A DNA stretch of 64,000 nucleotides. It comes from Sphingobacterium sp. Lineage in GTDB: Bacteria > Bacteroidota > Bacteroidia > Sphingobacteriales > Sphingobacteriaceae. The notes below the pieces were generated by a model, which saw only the letters and a list, made by a program, of their open reading frames with translations, did not search any database and was not told where the DNA came from. Location of the stretch: the NCBI GenBank assembly GCA_031253985.1, contig JAIRVH010000185.1, forward strand, positions 267,488 to 331,487. Reading direction: 5' to 3'. Below, one piece after another: positions 17,329 through 26,274 of the stretch (positions are counted from its first letter, which is position 1; each line of letters opens with the position of its first letter). Both the position numbers and the translations under genes were made by a program.

Positions 17329-19191
17329 TTAATCCAAATTTACTTCCATTTTGACATCAATCGCTTTGCTGGTTGCTTTCAACACATGATCCACCCAAAT
17401 ACATAACATAGACTGTTTTCCGGGTTTGTCTTGATCCCAGTCGTTTCTCCAAACAATATCAATCGTTTTTCCATGATAATCTAAGTTTCCGAGATAAAAA
17501 TAATCCATTTTGCCTGCGGGTATAAGTGGCTGAACCTGAAAACTGTTGTGATGTGTCCCCTTAAACCCGATGAGATCTGCTATGATCATGTCTGGATAGG
17601 TGGAATGAAAGTAATCGTTCTGCCCTCCAAATTCCTGACCGTCGCTTGGGATATACCATTCGCCGATATTGGGATGGGCGTAACCGTGAAGTCGTGTAAG
17701 CTTCATAAGCTGTTCATAGAGGGTCTCCTTGTCTTGTGCAGTAATTTGATTTTTATAGTTTCTTAAATAATTGCCGTATGCTTTATATACAACCGAATTT
17801 TGAAAAGGCCAGCCCCTACCATTCCAGGCATAAGCCTGTTCATTATAATAGGGATGTTGTCTTTCTGCGGTGGTCATTCCTTTATGATGATTAAATCCTT
17901 TTTCAGAGGTAAACATTTCCCAGGCTACTTCATACTTTTTATTATCCCGACCGGGTATCATATTGAAATACCAGGGTGTATAACCAACTGACTCCCTTAC
18001 CCTAGCCTCATAATCTCTAGCTCCATAGGCATTATCACCGGCGGAGAAACTATTGAAAAATCCATCATCTGAATTCCAAAGTGTCTTGAGAAACTTTTGT
18101 TGAACTTCTGTCGATTTAGCCTTATAATGGCTTACTTTTTCTTTTACTTTAACGGAAGGGTTGTTTTGCTGTTCCAAAGCATACAGATGGTATAGCGATT
18201 GATTGTTTCCATAGGAATAACTTCCGACGGAGGGTCTTACAAGATAAAAATCGGGATAACCTTTCGTAAAAGCCAATGGAGAATTCTTTGACTGTGTCGT
18301 TTTTGCCGCCTTGTCCGTTGTGCCCCAGCCAAGATAAAGCTCTTTCCAAGTACTATCCGTATAAATTTCATAGGGTCCCTTACTCTCAATTAAGCCTAAA
18401 ACCGCCGAAAGACTAAATTCCATTCCGTCATAAAGATCCAGAATTTTATACATTCCGTCGGTCTTAGATCCGGGGCTTTTTACCGTAAACAGGCTATCCA
18501 GAAGATGCTGATGATTTTCCATTGCAGGAAGCATCCGCTGCAACCAAGTCTTATCAGGGTGAATTTTCAAAAATGATTCAATACCATCAATCATCCAACT
18601 GGAAAAATGAACACTTTCCGGTCTGCTAAGATGGGTAAGAAAGTTTCCATTCTCCCTTTGATTTAATCTGGAAGCCGATCCCAGCATAAAATATTCTGCG
18701 TAGGATTGGAGGTATTTAGGATCACGGAGCCAACGTACATCATAAAACTGGTGTGCTGTCGGACAGGTAATAGCCCCGCTTAAAGATCCCCACGCGGGGT
18801 ATCCAAAAAATTCTGTAATGACCCAGTAATTTTTTGCATCTTGCACATCGTAATAATTCCGTAGATGCTTGCTGATCATCCACCAGCGGTAATTATAGAC
18901 TCTACGCAATGTATCATTGGAACTTTCAAAATAGGGAATATTGTTGACCAGAAATTCTTTATTGTTAGATGCATCATATGGGCCATCCGATTTTGGTCTG
19001 TGCTCGTAGGAATTGAATTCATCTATATTTTCCATCAGATTGGTCCTCGCAATGTCTTTTAATCGGTTAAGTTCATGCTGATACACCATTTCCCGCTTAG
19101 TTGAACAGGAAAAAAGGAAAATCAGTGGTATAGACACCGCAGTGACTAAATAAGAGGCATGTAGAAAACAGAAACTATATTGTCTTTTCAT
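17329..19191 (-). CDS. MGH1-like (alpha/alpha)6-barrel glycosidase lipoprotein
   Basis: The 620-residue protein starts with a lipoprotein signal peptide (LFSCSTK, lipid Cys about residue 29). The body has the repeated aromatic-rich helices of mannosylglycerate hydrolase/trehalase-like (MGH1) glycosidases: YNYRWWMISKHLR, YWVITEFFGYPAWG, YDGMEFSLSAVLGLIES, NSDDGFFNSFSA, YYNEQAYAWNGRGWPFQNS, HGYAHPNIGEWY. A C-terminal beta-sandwich follows. It is probably anchored in the envelope and cleaves oligosaccharides. Candidate acids are in LYDGMEF and IGEWY. It is monocistronic, with an AraC regulator downstream. Confidence 0.8.
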   Translation of the reverse strand: MKRQYSFCFLHASYLVTAVSIPLIFLFSCSTKREMVYQHELNRLKDIARTNLMENIDEFNSYEHRPKSDGPYDASNNKEFLVNNIPYFESSNDTLRRVYNYRWWMISKHLRNYYDVQDAKNYWVITEFFGYPAWGSLSGAITCPTAHQFYDVRWLRDPKYLQSYAEYFMLGSASRLNQRENGNFLTHLSRPESVHFSSWMIDGIESFLKIHPDKTWLQRMLPAMENHQHLLDSLFTVKSPGSKTDGMYKILDLYDGMEFSLSAVLGLIESKGPYEIYTDSTWKELYLGWGTTDKAAKTTQSKNSPLAFTKGYPDFYLVRPSVGSYSYGNNQSLYHLYALEQQNNPSVKVKEKVSHYKAKSTEVQQKFLKTLWNSDDGFFNSFSAGDNAYGARDYEARVRESVGYTPWYFNMIPGRDNKKYEVAWEMFTSEKGFNHHKGMTTAERQHPYYNEQAYAWNGRGWPFQNSVVYKAYGNYLRNYKNQITAQDKETLYEQLMKLTRLHGYAHPNIGEWYIPSDGQEFGGQNDYFHSTYPDMIIADLIGFKGTHHNSFQVQPLIPAGKMDYFYLGNLDYHGKTIDIVWRNDWDQDKPGKQSMLCIWVDHVLKATSKAIDVKMEVNLD

Positions 19192-20203
19192 ATGGTCTAA
19201 TCGGATAGAATTCTTTCAACATTGATTTGCTAGGGTTTGTAGCATAAAGTCACCTCCAATGCGGAGGAATCAATTGTGGATTCATCAACTTCCATTGGCG
19301 CAACTTCTAAAAAAATGAAGAAATTCATTGACTTTATGGCATTACCCCTATACGCTATATGAATATCACAAATCAACGCTAAAGCAAATAAAGTACGAAT
19401 CAACTGATTATTTTTGACAATTAATAATTGTGGGACAAAACAGAACACTATTGATACAATAAATCATATAGCTACAGAATTATATTCCCATTTTCACATA
19501 AAAAAGTATGTTTTTCATATCTTTTCTACCTCTATTCTAAGGTACATTTGCTCCATAAGTAAACTTAATCAAAAGAAGTAATTGCTATGATGAATGGAGA
19601 TACCTATCCCATCATTTAAAACTTCGTAATTGATTTGATAAGGATACTGGAAAAAATCCTACAATACTACAATGAAAAACATCTTGTGGAGCGACAATGT
19701 CGTTCCACATTTTTTAATTTATCAAACCGGTCTTCACCTCACCAGCTTTTCATGCTTTAGTCCCCGGTGGTTCCTTCCGTTGTCCTTTTAATTTTGCTAG
19801 ATCAACAGTATTGTGTTTCCGATCCGTCAGATTATCAGATCGCATCAGAATAATCCCCGGATTACTTCTTCAGCCATTCTTAGCCGTATATATATCAGTT
19901 GTGACCATATAAAATGACTTATCGTCTTGTTCCCTAAATCATATTATATTTATTTGGCCTAATAGAATAGACAAAATTTCCCCAACAAAATTCTGATTAC
20001 AATCCAAGCTCTCTAAATTTATTTTCTTTACGGGAAAAAGGGTTTTTATAAAACTACACTTCGGTGTAGCATTGATTGACATAATCTATAATATTTTTGG
20101 ACAAATTCTATCGATAAGAGGCAAAAGCCAACAATTTACATAACATGAAAGGGATAGAATTTTCAAATATTAACGAATTTATTACCTATAGCATAGTATA
20201 AAC
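19192..20203. other. Gene-poor region, 1012 bp
   Basis: No gene I can support. A 72-codon minus-strand frame (19230-19448) has unconvincing composition. A 35-codon minus-strand stretch ending near 19752, containing ILMRSDNLTDRKHNT and the tail PPGTKA, is protein-like and may be a gene remnant. The plus strand carries a strong terminator-like hairpin at 19685-19716 with no gene upstream. The last 200 bp are AT-rich and should hold the promoter of the DUF3667 gene. Confidence 0.45.
19685..19716 (+). terminator. Orphan rho-independent terminator
   Basis: An 11-bp stem (TGTGGAGCGAC with GTCGTTCCACA, one wobble) and an AAT loop are followed by a 7-base T-run. It is an intrinsic terminator on the + strand, although no plus-strand gene lies in the 2 kb before it. 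Confidence 0.65.
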
Positions 20204-20926
20204 ATGACAAATTGCAAAAACTGTGGGACTGATATAACACTGAATTTCTGTCCAAAATGCGGTCAACCAGCGATCCTTAAAAGAATTGATGCGCATTATA
20301 TCGCTCACGAAATTGAACATGTACTACATTTTGAACGCGGAATCTTGTACACGATTCGTGAGCTTATCACCACTCCAGGAAAAAATGTACGAAAATATAT
20401 CGCTGAAAATCGAAGCCGCTTAGTAAAGCCCATTATCTTCATCATCATCACCTCGCTGATATATTCTATTGTAAGCCATTTTTTTCATGTAGAAGACAAG
20501 TATGTCAGTTATTATGAATCTAAACATTCCACAACAGGTTCTATATATCTATGGATTCAGGGTCACTATGGTTACGCCAATATCATTATAGGCTTATTTA
20601 TCGCTTTCTGGGCAAAACTGCTCTTTAAAAAATATGGCTTTAATCTTTTTGAAATTGTCATCCTACTGTGTTTTATTTTAGGAATGACAATGCTGATCTA
20701 CACTGTTTTTGCAATAGCCGAAGGTTTAACCCATACAAGCGTTATGGTTCAGGCCAGTATTGTCGCGATGTTATATAGCATCTGGGCTATTGGTCAATTT
20801 TTCGATCCCAATAAAATAACTGTTTATTTGAAAGCGCTCGCGGTTTATATTTTAGGGTATCTATCATTTACTGTTGCCGTATTTATTATTGGTCTATTGA
20901 TAGATTTAATTTTAATGAAAAATTAG
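20204..20926 (+). CDS. DUF3667 membrane protein with N-terminal zinc ribbon
   Basis: The 240-residue protein opens with a zinc-ribbon-like CKNCG ... CPKCG pair (residues 4-19). The DUF3667 signature follows (HEIEHVLHFERGILYTIRELITTPGKNVRKYIAENRSRLVKPI). Five or so membrane helices make up the rest. The family is common in Bacteroidota and has no known function. It is monocistronic. Confidence 0.85.
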   Translation: MTNCKNCGTDITLNFCPKCGQPAILKRIDAHYIAHEIEHVLHFERGILYTIRELITTPGKNVRKYIAENRSRLVKPIIFIIITSLIYSIVSHFFHVEDKYVSYYESKHSTTGSIYLWIQGHYGYANIIIGLFIAFWAKLLFKKYGFNLFEIVILLCFILGMTMLIYTVFAIAEGLTHTSVMVQASIVAMLYSIWAIGQFFDPNKITVYLKALAVYILGYLSFTVAVFIIGLLIDLILMKN

Positions 20927-21023
20927 TTTCTCCTCAATCCATGATCTCCATTGCGAGACGTTCCGGCAAAAAAGATGGGCAAATTTATCACTAAACTTGC
21001 CCATTGTGCTATTCATAATCCGT

Positions 21024-22490
21024 TTATAGATTGTTTCTCAGATAGCCCTGAAAGTTATCTTGGAATTGCAGACCGTTCCCTAATCTATATTTACTTAATT
21101 TATTATGGAGTGTTAGTCCCCATAATACAAATTCAATCAAAAAGTGGAGATCTTTAGGTGTTGTTTCCGGTTGATAGTGCTGAATTAAAGCATGGATAGG
21201 TGTCACTTGATCCAAAATTCGCTTATAATCGGTATCACTAAGTTCATCCGATAATTCAATACCCTCTGATTCTGAAAACCAGCGAACAATATCATCGTAA
21301 GGGTAACGTTCGTTTTCTCTTTCCAGCTTCTCAATTTTAGGAAATAAGACTGGAAAAAGGCTTTTGACAGCATTTTCAATCAGTTGCAATGCAACCGTAT
21401 CGGCCCCCTCCTGCTCACCTTCATAAACAAGCTCAACTTTACCCGTTATCGCTGGTACAATGCCCATAAAATCACTTAGCCGGATGGATGTTGTCTGTGC
21501 GCCATTTTTAAGCATGCGTAATTCGGCGGTACTTAATAGATTTTGAAAAGCTGTTATGCTCATACGAGCGCTCACACCACTTTTTTCATCAATATAGTCA
21601 CTATTTCGGGCTTCAAAACTTATTTGCTCAATCAACTCTCGAGCCAATTCAGGGACATATATCTGTTCCTTCTGAGCCGCTTCTAGATTGGCCTCCTGCG
21701 CAGTAATTGCCTTTGCTATCTCAACTGATGCTGGATAATGTGTCAATATCTGTGATCCTATACGATCTTTTAGGGGTGTTACTATACTTCCTCTATTGGT
21801 ATAATCTTCGGGGTTCGCAGTAAATATAAACTGTACATCTAAGGGTAAACGCAGCTTAAAACCACGGATCTGAATATCTCCCTCCTGCAAGATATTGAAG
21901 AGTGCCACCTGAATTCTAGCCTGAAGATCAGGCAGTTCATTAATGACAAATATGGAGCGATTTGCTCTTGGAATCATGCCAAAGTGAATCACACGATCGT
22001 CTGCATAGCTCAATTTTAAATTTGCTGCTTTGATCGGATCCACATCACCGATCAAGTCGGCTACAGTTACATCAGGAGTGGCAAGTTTTTCAGCAAAACG
22101 ATCATTTCTATGAAGCCAGCTGATCGGCGTTTCATCGCCTTTCTCCTTTAATAGCTCCAGGGCATAACGTGATATCGGATTGTACGGATCATCATTAATC
22201 TCTGAGCCCTGCACCACCGGAACATATTCGTCCAGCAGATTGACCATAAGTCTAGCTAGACGTGTTTTTGCCTGACCACGGAGACCTAGAAAATTAATAT
22301 TGTGCTTGGAAAGAATAGCTCTTTCAAGTTCTGGAATAACTGTATCTTCATAACCATGCACGCCGGTGAACACTGTTTCACCTTTCCTTATTTTTGTAAT
22401 CAGATTCTGACGCAATTCTTCTTTTATTGTTTGAGGTTTATAACCCGAAGTTTTTAATGCACCAAATGTTGTAATCTTCGTGTAATCCAT
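21024..22490 (-). CDS. MoxR/Mg-chelatase-type AAA+ ATPase
   Basis: The 488-residue ATPase has Walker A GLRGQAKTRLARL (about 73-85). The SIFVINELPDLQARIQVALFNILQEGDIQIRG stretch is the Walker B/pre-sensor-like region, with Asn in place of the usual Asp of the DE pair. The FIFTANPEDYTNRG sensor region and a C-terminal lid domain follow. Such ATPases act with a VWA partner in protein-complex maturation or metal insertion. Its stop and the preceding VWA gene are separated by 6 bp on the same strand, so the two form an operon, VWA first. The client is unknown. Confidence 0.87.
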   Translation of the reverse strand: MDYTKITTFGALKTSGYKPQTIKEELRQNLITKIRKGETVFTGVHGYEDTVIPELERAILSKHNINFLGLRGQAKTRLARLMVNLLDEYVPVVQGSEINDDPYNPISRYALELLKEKGDETPISWLHRNDRFAEKLATPDVTVADLIGDVDPIKAANLKLSYADDRVIHFGMIPRANRSIFVINELPDLQARIQVALFNILQEGDIQIRGFKLRLPLDVQFIFTANPEDYTNRGSIVTPLKDRIGSQILTHYPASVEIAKAITAQEANLEAAQKEQIYVPELARELIEQISFEARNSDYIDEKSGVSARMSITAFQNLLSTAELRMLKNGAQTTSIRLSDFMGIVPAITGKVELVYEGEQEGADTVALQLIENAVKSLFPVLFPKIEKLERENERYPYDDIVRWFSESEGIELSDELSDTDYKRILDQVTPIHALIQHYQPETTPKDLHFLIEFVLWGLTLHNKLSKYRLGNGLQFQDNFQGYLRNNL

Positions 22491-22496
22491 ATATTT

Positions 22497-23618
22497 TTAT
22501 CGTATTCTTTTTTTACGGTTTTCTTCATAATCCTCAAAAATCATTTCACCTAGATTTCCAAGTCCTGTATAATAAGCTTTCCCTTGATTTGAAGCTGTAA
22601 ATTCGTCGACAAATTGCTGCAGATAAGGATCTGAGGCAATCATAAAAGTGGTAATAGGTATTCCAAGCTTTCGAGCTTGCGCCGCCATACTATAGCATTT
22701 ACTGGTGATAAATGGATCGAGCCCCATAGGATTTTTATAATAAGAGCCGTCCGGCATATTTAAACAGCTCGGTTTTCCATCGGTTATCATAAATATCTGC
22801 TTATTCGCATGGCGTTTTCGCCGTAGCAAATCCATCGCTAATTTTAAACCAGCGACCGTGTTGGTATGAAATGGTCCAACTTGTAGGTAAGGCAGGTCTT
22901 TTATCGCAATAGACCAGGCGTCGTTGCCGAACACGATGACGTCAAGTGAGTCTTTCGGATAACGTGTTAGAATCAGCTCTGATAAAGCCATTGCGACTTT
23001 CTTTGCAGGTGTAATCCGATCCTCTCCATATAAAATCATGCTGTGGCTGATATCAATCATCAACACCGTGCTCATCTGCGATTTAAACTGGGTATCCTCA
23101 ACAACCAGATCATTTTCCGCTAAAGCAAACTCACCTACACCGTGGTTGATCTGGGCGTTTTTTAAGCTCTCGGTCAAAACTATTTTTTCCAGGCCATCTC
23201 CATACTGATAGTTCCTGAAATCGCCCATATTTTCGTCACTGCGTCCTTGGTGATTGGTTTTATGATTCCCCGACCTTCCTTTTCGCATTTTTCCAAAAAT
23301 TTGGTCTAAGGCATGCTGCCGCAGCGCCTTTTCCAGCTTTGAGGTAATATCCAGCCCACCCTCACCAGTAGAATCTAGCCTTTCTCTGATATATCCTTTA
23401 TCCTTCAAATCTGCAATGAAGTCGTCTATTGTATAATCTGGGGTCGTGAGTTTAAACTCTTTATCCAATTGCCTTAACCAATCAATGGCTTCATCGAAAT
23501 CACCTGAAGTATGGGTAATCAGTTCTTTGAAAATATCAAATAATTTATCAAAAGGCGTTTGAAACGGCTCGTCATATTGTTTGAAGAGAAAACCTTTATT
23601 TCGTTTCGTGCTTTTCAT
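22497..23618 (-). CDS. VWA-domain protein, partner of the adjacent AAA+ ATPase
   Basis: I start this 373-residue protein at ATG 23618 (MKSTKRNKGFLF); the start at 23651 adds an improbable leader. The first 140 residues are charged and helical. The VWA domain carries a MIDAS site: MIDISHSM (DxSxS), a threonine in the NTVAGLK region, and MITDGKP. There is no signal peptide or membrane segment, so it is cytoplasmic. It is followed after 6 bp by the AAA+ gene. Pairs of this kind act as chaperone-like insertion machines; the substrate here is not evident. Confidence 0.87.
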   Translation of the reverse strand: MKSTKRNKGFLFKQYDEPFQTPFDKLFDIFKELITHTSGDFDEAIDWLRQLDKEFKLTTPDYTIDDFIADLKDKGYIRERLDSTGEGGLDITSKLEKALRQHALDQIFGKMRKGRSGNHKTNHQGRSDENMGDFRNYQYGDGLEKIVLTESLKNAQINHGVGEFALAENDLVVEDTQFKSQMSTVLMIDISHSMILYGEDRITPAKKVAMALSELILTRYPKDSLDVIVFGNDAWSIAIKDLPYLQVGPFHTNTVAGLKLAMDLLRRKRHANKQIFMITDGKPSCLNMPDGSYYKNPMGLDPFITSKCYSMAAQARKLGIPITTFMIASDPYLQQFVDEFTASNQGKAYYTGLGNLGEMIFEDYEENRKKRIR

Positions 23619-23832
23619 GCATTCCTTTCTTAGTAGTAAGAAGCAATTCAAATCCTGCTATCGGTTGCTCCATAGGATGAATTTACGAAATAATATTCCT
23701 TATGTAAGCGATATTCCTTTTTGCATAAAAAAACTGGCTGTAGTATGACGAATAGGATAGATCTGCGTTTGCATATTCCGCTCGGGACTAATTTTCAAAT
23801 GCTGCTTCAGCAATTTCCCTTGTTATTTCCCG

Positions 23833-23869
23833 AAAAGCCACAAAGAATACAAACTCTTTGTGGCTTTTT
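23833..23869 (-). terminator. Terminator of the beta-helix gene
   Basis: Perfect 14-base arms (AAAAGCCACAAAGA and its complement) at 23833-23846 and 23855-23868 enclose an 8-base loop. A/T runs on both sides make it work in either direction. It lies 49 bases after the stop of the minus-strand beta-helix gene. Confidence 0.8.
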
Positions 23870-23917
23870 GATTTTGTTATGCCAAAGAATATGAAATTAT
23901 TTCAAATAGCATTCAGT

Positions 23918-26005
23918 TTAATATTGTAGTTCCAAAGTTGGTTTATTACCGGCAGCTTCCCTACTACTAAAAGACATATCATTTGTCGATGAAGCAGCGC
24001 CTGCATTTAAAAATAGAAAAGATACTTTGCGATCAGTACCACTCAGCAACCTATTGATGGCAGAAGTAACATCTATGGTCTGTAAACCGATCCCCGAAAC
24101 GGCAATCTTGCCCACGAGTACAGTATCCATTGGAGCATTGTTCCAATTAATACTATTTTCCAGCCAAGATGTGGTGTTGGTTGTATAAATATTTATAGTT
24201 CGTTGTGCTGCCGTATTCACTCCTGCAACATACATTTTCAACTTCGCCGAACTGACTTTCGGTTTAGTGATCATCGCAAGATCAAATTTAGTGTATGCTT
24301 TACGCGCATAAGAAACAGCATCAGATTTGACGACAAGATCAACTGTAGTACCATAGTTTGTGCCGGCATAAGTGCCATTACGGACATAGGCATCTGCAAG
24401 CGAACTCCCCGCGTTAGCAATAACGGCATGCTGAAATGCCCCTACATCCGGATTGCCGGAAGGCAATGTAGTGCCGGCGAAATCTTGTCCACCATTATTA
24501 TTGATAAAAACACCTGCATTGACGACAGGAGAACTTGCACCAACGTCATACCCTTTTGCTGCGTCAAGCCCATTTCCGCCTATAGGATTAACAAATACAG
24601 GATCCTCATAGAAATTATTGCTACGAACTGTCGTTCCCCAATTTAGCACCGTAAATGTGCTCGACGGAAATAAACAATTATTGTTAAACTTCAGGCCATT
24701 ATCTGCTTGGGTAGACAAATTATTTATGGTCGAAGTAGTGTAAAAAATATTGTTTGAAAAAGTAGCATATGGTTTTCCTGAACTCACACCATTCATGACA
24801 TGAAAGAGACTGCCTGCTGGGTTTTTGATATAGAAAACATTATTGTAGATTTCCCGGGAATCGTAGGTCGTTTTTTCGATCAAAAAAAGTTTCTTTAGCC
24901 TCGTTGTACCAATGTCGTTGACAGAAACATTGTAACGGACTTTAATATTTTTAGATTGATTCATAAAAAGCATAAATCCACCGTTGTTATCGTGCGAATA
25001 ATTGTATTCGAAGATATCGCCATCAGTAACCGAATTGGTATCATACCCATCAGCATCAAAAGCGACACCATCGTTGGCACCTCCACCAGTCATACCATAA
25101 ACTTCATTATAAGCGACAAGCGTATTCAAACTGCCAATTGTCCAAATACCGGCATAATTTTCCGATCCCGTATTCATACATGCTTTGTAGACAGTATTGT
25201 GTGTAATCTTACTTCCTCCGGTTACTCCAGACATAACAATACCATCGCCATAGATATATTCTATCAGATTATTATCGATAACAATATCTTTTGATCTTGC
25301 CGCCATAGCTCGGTCTCCGGTTGTTCTTATCCCCTCGACGGAGCAGTTGGCAACGTGGCAACTCTGTACCAATGCACCATATATTTTACCATCTAAAATA
25401 ATCCCACCGGAGCTCTTGTTATAATTGGTCTGTCCATCGGCAGCGCCGTTCACTTCGTGCACATAGCAATTTTTAATGGCGACATTGCTTATTGCTGTAC
25501 CTGAAGAGCTGCCTCCAACCACCCGGATACCAGTTGCAGCGTAACTTGTTCCGGTAGGGACAGTATTTGTCAATTCAAGGTTATTCACCTCGAAATAAGA
25601 CACTTTATTGAGATAAAGCGTATTTGATCCATTCCTCTTTCCTCCTCCATTAATAATGGGACGAACCTCGCCACCATATTTGTCTATGATAATTGGAGCA
25701 TCAATTGTTCCTGAATTTTTTATATGCAAGGTATCATTCCATACCCCACCGCTCTTGAGCAAAATACGGTCACCCGGAGCAAATACTGAAGCATTTATTT
25801 TGGATAACGTTCTCCATGCTGCTGTCGCGCTGGTCCCCGTACTATCGTCATTGCCGCTCGGATCAACATAGTAAGTACTACCGACACTTGTTAAATCAGC
25901 TTTCGCTTTTGCTTTCAATGAAACCGCAGATTCCAATTGAATAGGTTTCTGACAACTCAGTAATCCAATGGCTCCGATTGAAATCATCATCATAAATTTT
26001 CTCAT
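23918..26005 (-). CDS. Right-handed beta-helix lipoprotein with C-terminal CBM96/DNRLRE-like domain
   Basis: The 695-residue protein has a lipoprotein signal (LLSCQKP, Cys about 18). The region about 45-505 is a right-handed parallel beta-helix (YYVDPSGNDDSTGTS opening, then repeated NNLELTN, ISNVAIKNCYVHEV, IVIDNNLIEYIYGDGIVMSG turns). This fold is typical of polysaccharide lyases and related surface proteins. Residues about 530-695 (LADAYVRNGTYAGTNYG, AYTKFDL, INWNNAP, FSSREA) match the DNRLRE/CBM96 type of glycan-binding module. It lies directly downstream of the SusC/SusD genes but behind a terminator. It may be the locus's lyase or glycan-binding protein; catalytic residues are not identifiable. 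Confidence 0.78.
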   Translation of the reverse strand: MRKFMMMISIGAIGLLSCQKPIQLESAVSLKAKAKADLTSVGSTYYVDPSGNDDSTGTSATAAWRTLSKINASVFAPGDRILLKSGGVWNDTLHIKNSGTIDAPIIIDKYGGEVRPIINGGGKRNGSNTLYLNKVSYFEVNNLELTNTVPTGTSYAATGIRVVGGSSSGTAISNVAIKNCYVHEVNGAADGQTNYNKSSGGIILDGKIYGALVQSCHVANCSVEGIRTTGDRAMAARSKDIVIDNNLIEYIYGDGIVMSGVTGGSKITHNTVYKACMNTGSENYAGIWTIGSLNTLVAYNEVYGMTGGGANDGVAFDADGYDTNSVTDGDIFEYNYSHDNNGGFMLFMNQSKNIKVRYNVSVNDIGTTRLKKLFLIEKTTYDSREIYNNVFYIKNPAGSLFHVMNGVSSGKPYATFSNNIFYTTSTINNLSTQADNGLKFNNNCLFPSSTFTVLNWGTTVRSNNFYEDPVFVNPIGGNGLDAAKGYDVGASSPVVNAGVFINNNGGQDFAGTTLPSGNPDVGAFQHAVIANAGSSLADAYVRNGTYAGTNYGTTVDLVVKSDAVSYARKAYTKFDLAMITKPKVSSAKLKMYVAGVNTAAQRTINIYTTNTTSWLENSINWNNAPMDTVLVGKIAVSGIGLQTIDVTSAINRLLSGTDRKVSFLFLNAGAASSTNDMSFSSREAAGNKPTLELQY

Positions 26006-26205
26006 AATTTTGTTTGTAATTTTAATAATTGTTACGATTTGTTATACACGCATTCTTGTCCCAATGAATACGAACTTTATAATTTGATTAACAACATTAA
26101 GTTATAAACAAATTGATGGTCATACGGGGTAAAATCAAAAATAAAGAGGGGTAATATTTTAAAATGAAGCCTTAAATAGAAAATTTACATATTCTTTATG
26201 AAAGG

Positions 26206-26239
26206 ATATGCCGCTTAGCAGAAAACCTAAGCGGCATAT
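26206..26239 (-). terminator. Terminator after the SusD-like gene
   Basis: Perfect 13-bp arms (ATATGCCGCTTAG and its complement) at 26206-26218 and 26227-26239 enclose an 8-base loop. It lies 36 bases after the SusD stop. It would separate susD from the beta-helix gene or attenuate read-through. Confidence 0.7.
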
Positions 26240-26274
26240 TCAATAATTATTAAAATCAGATTGACTTTTAATAA

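Noticed and set aside
19230..19448. 72-codon minus-strand frame upstream of the MGH1-like gene
   Set aside because: Its hydrophobic N terminus is superficially signal-like, but the remainder has no coherent composition and it lies in a promoter region.
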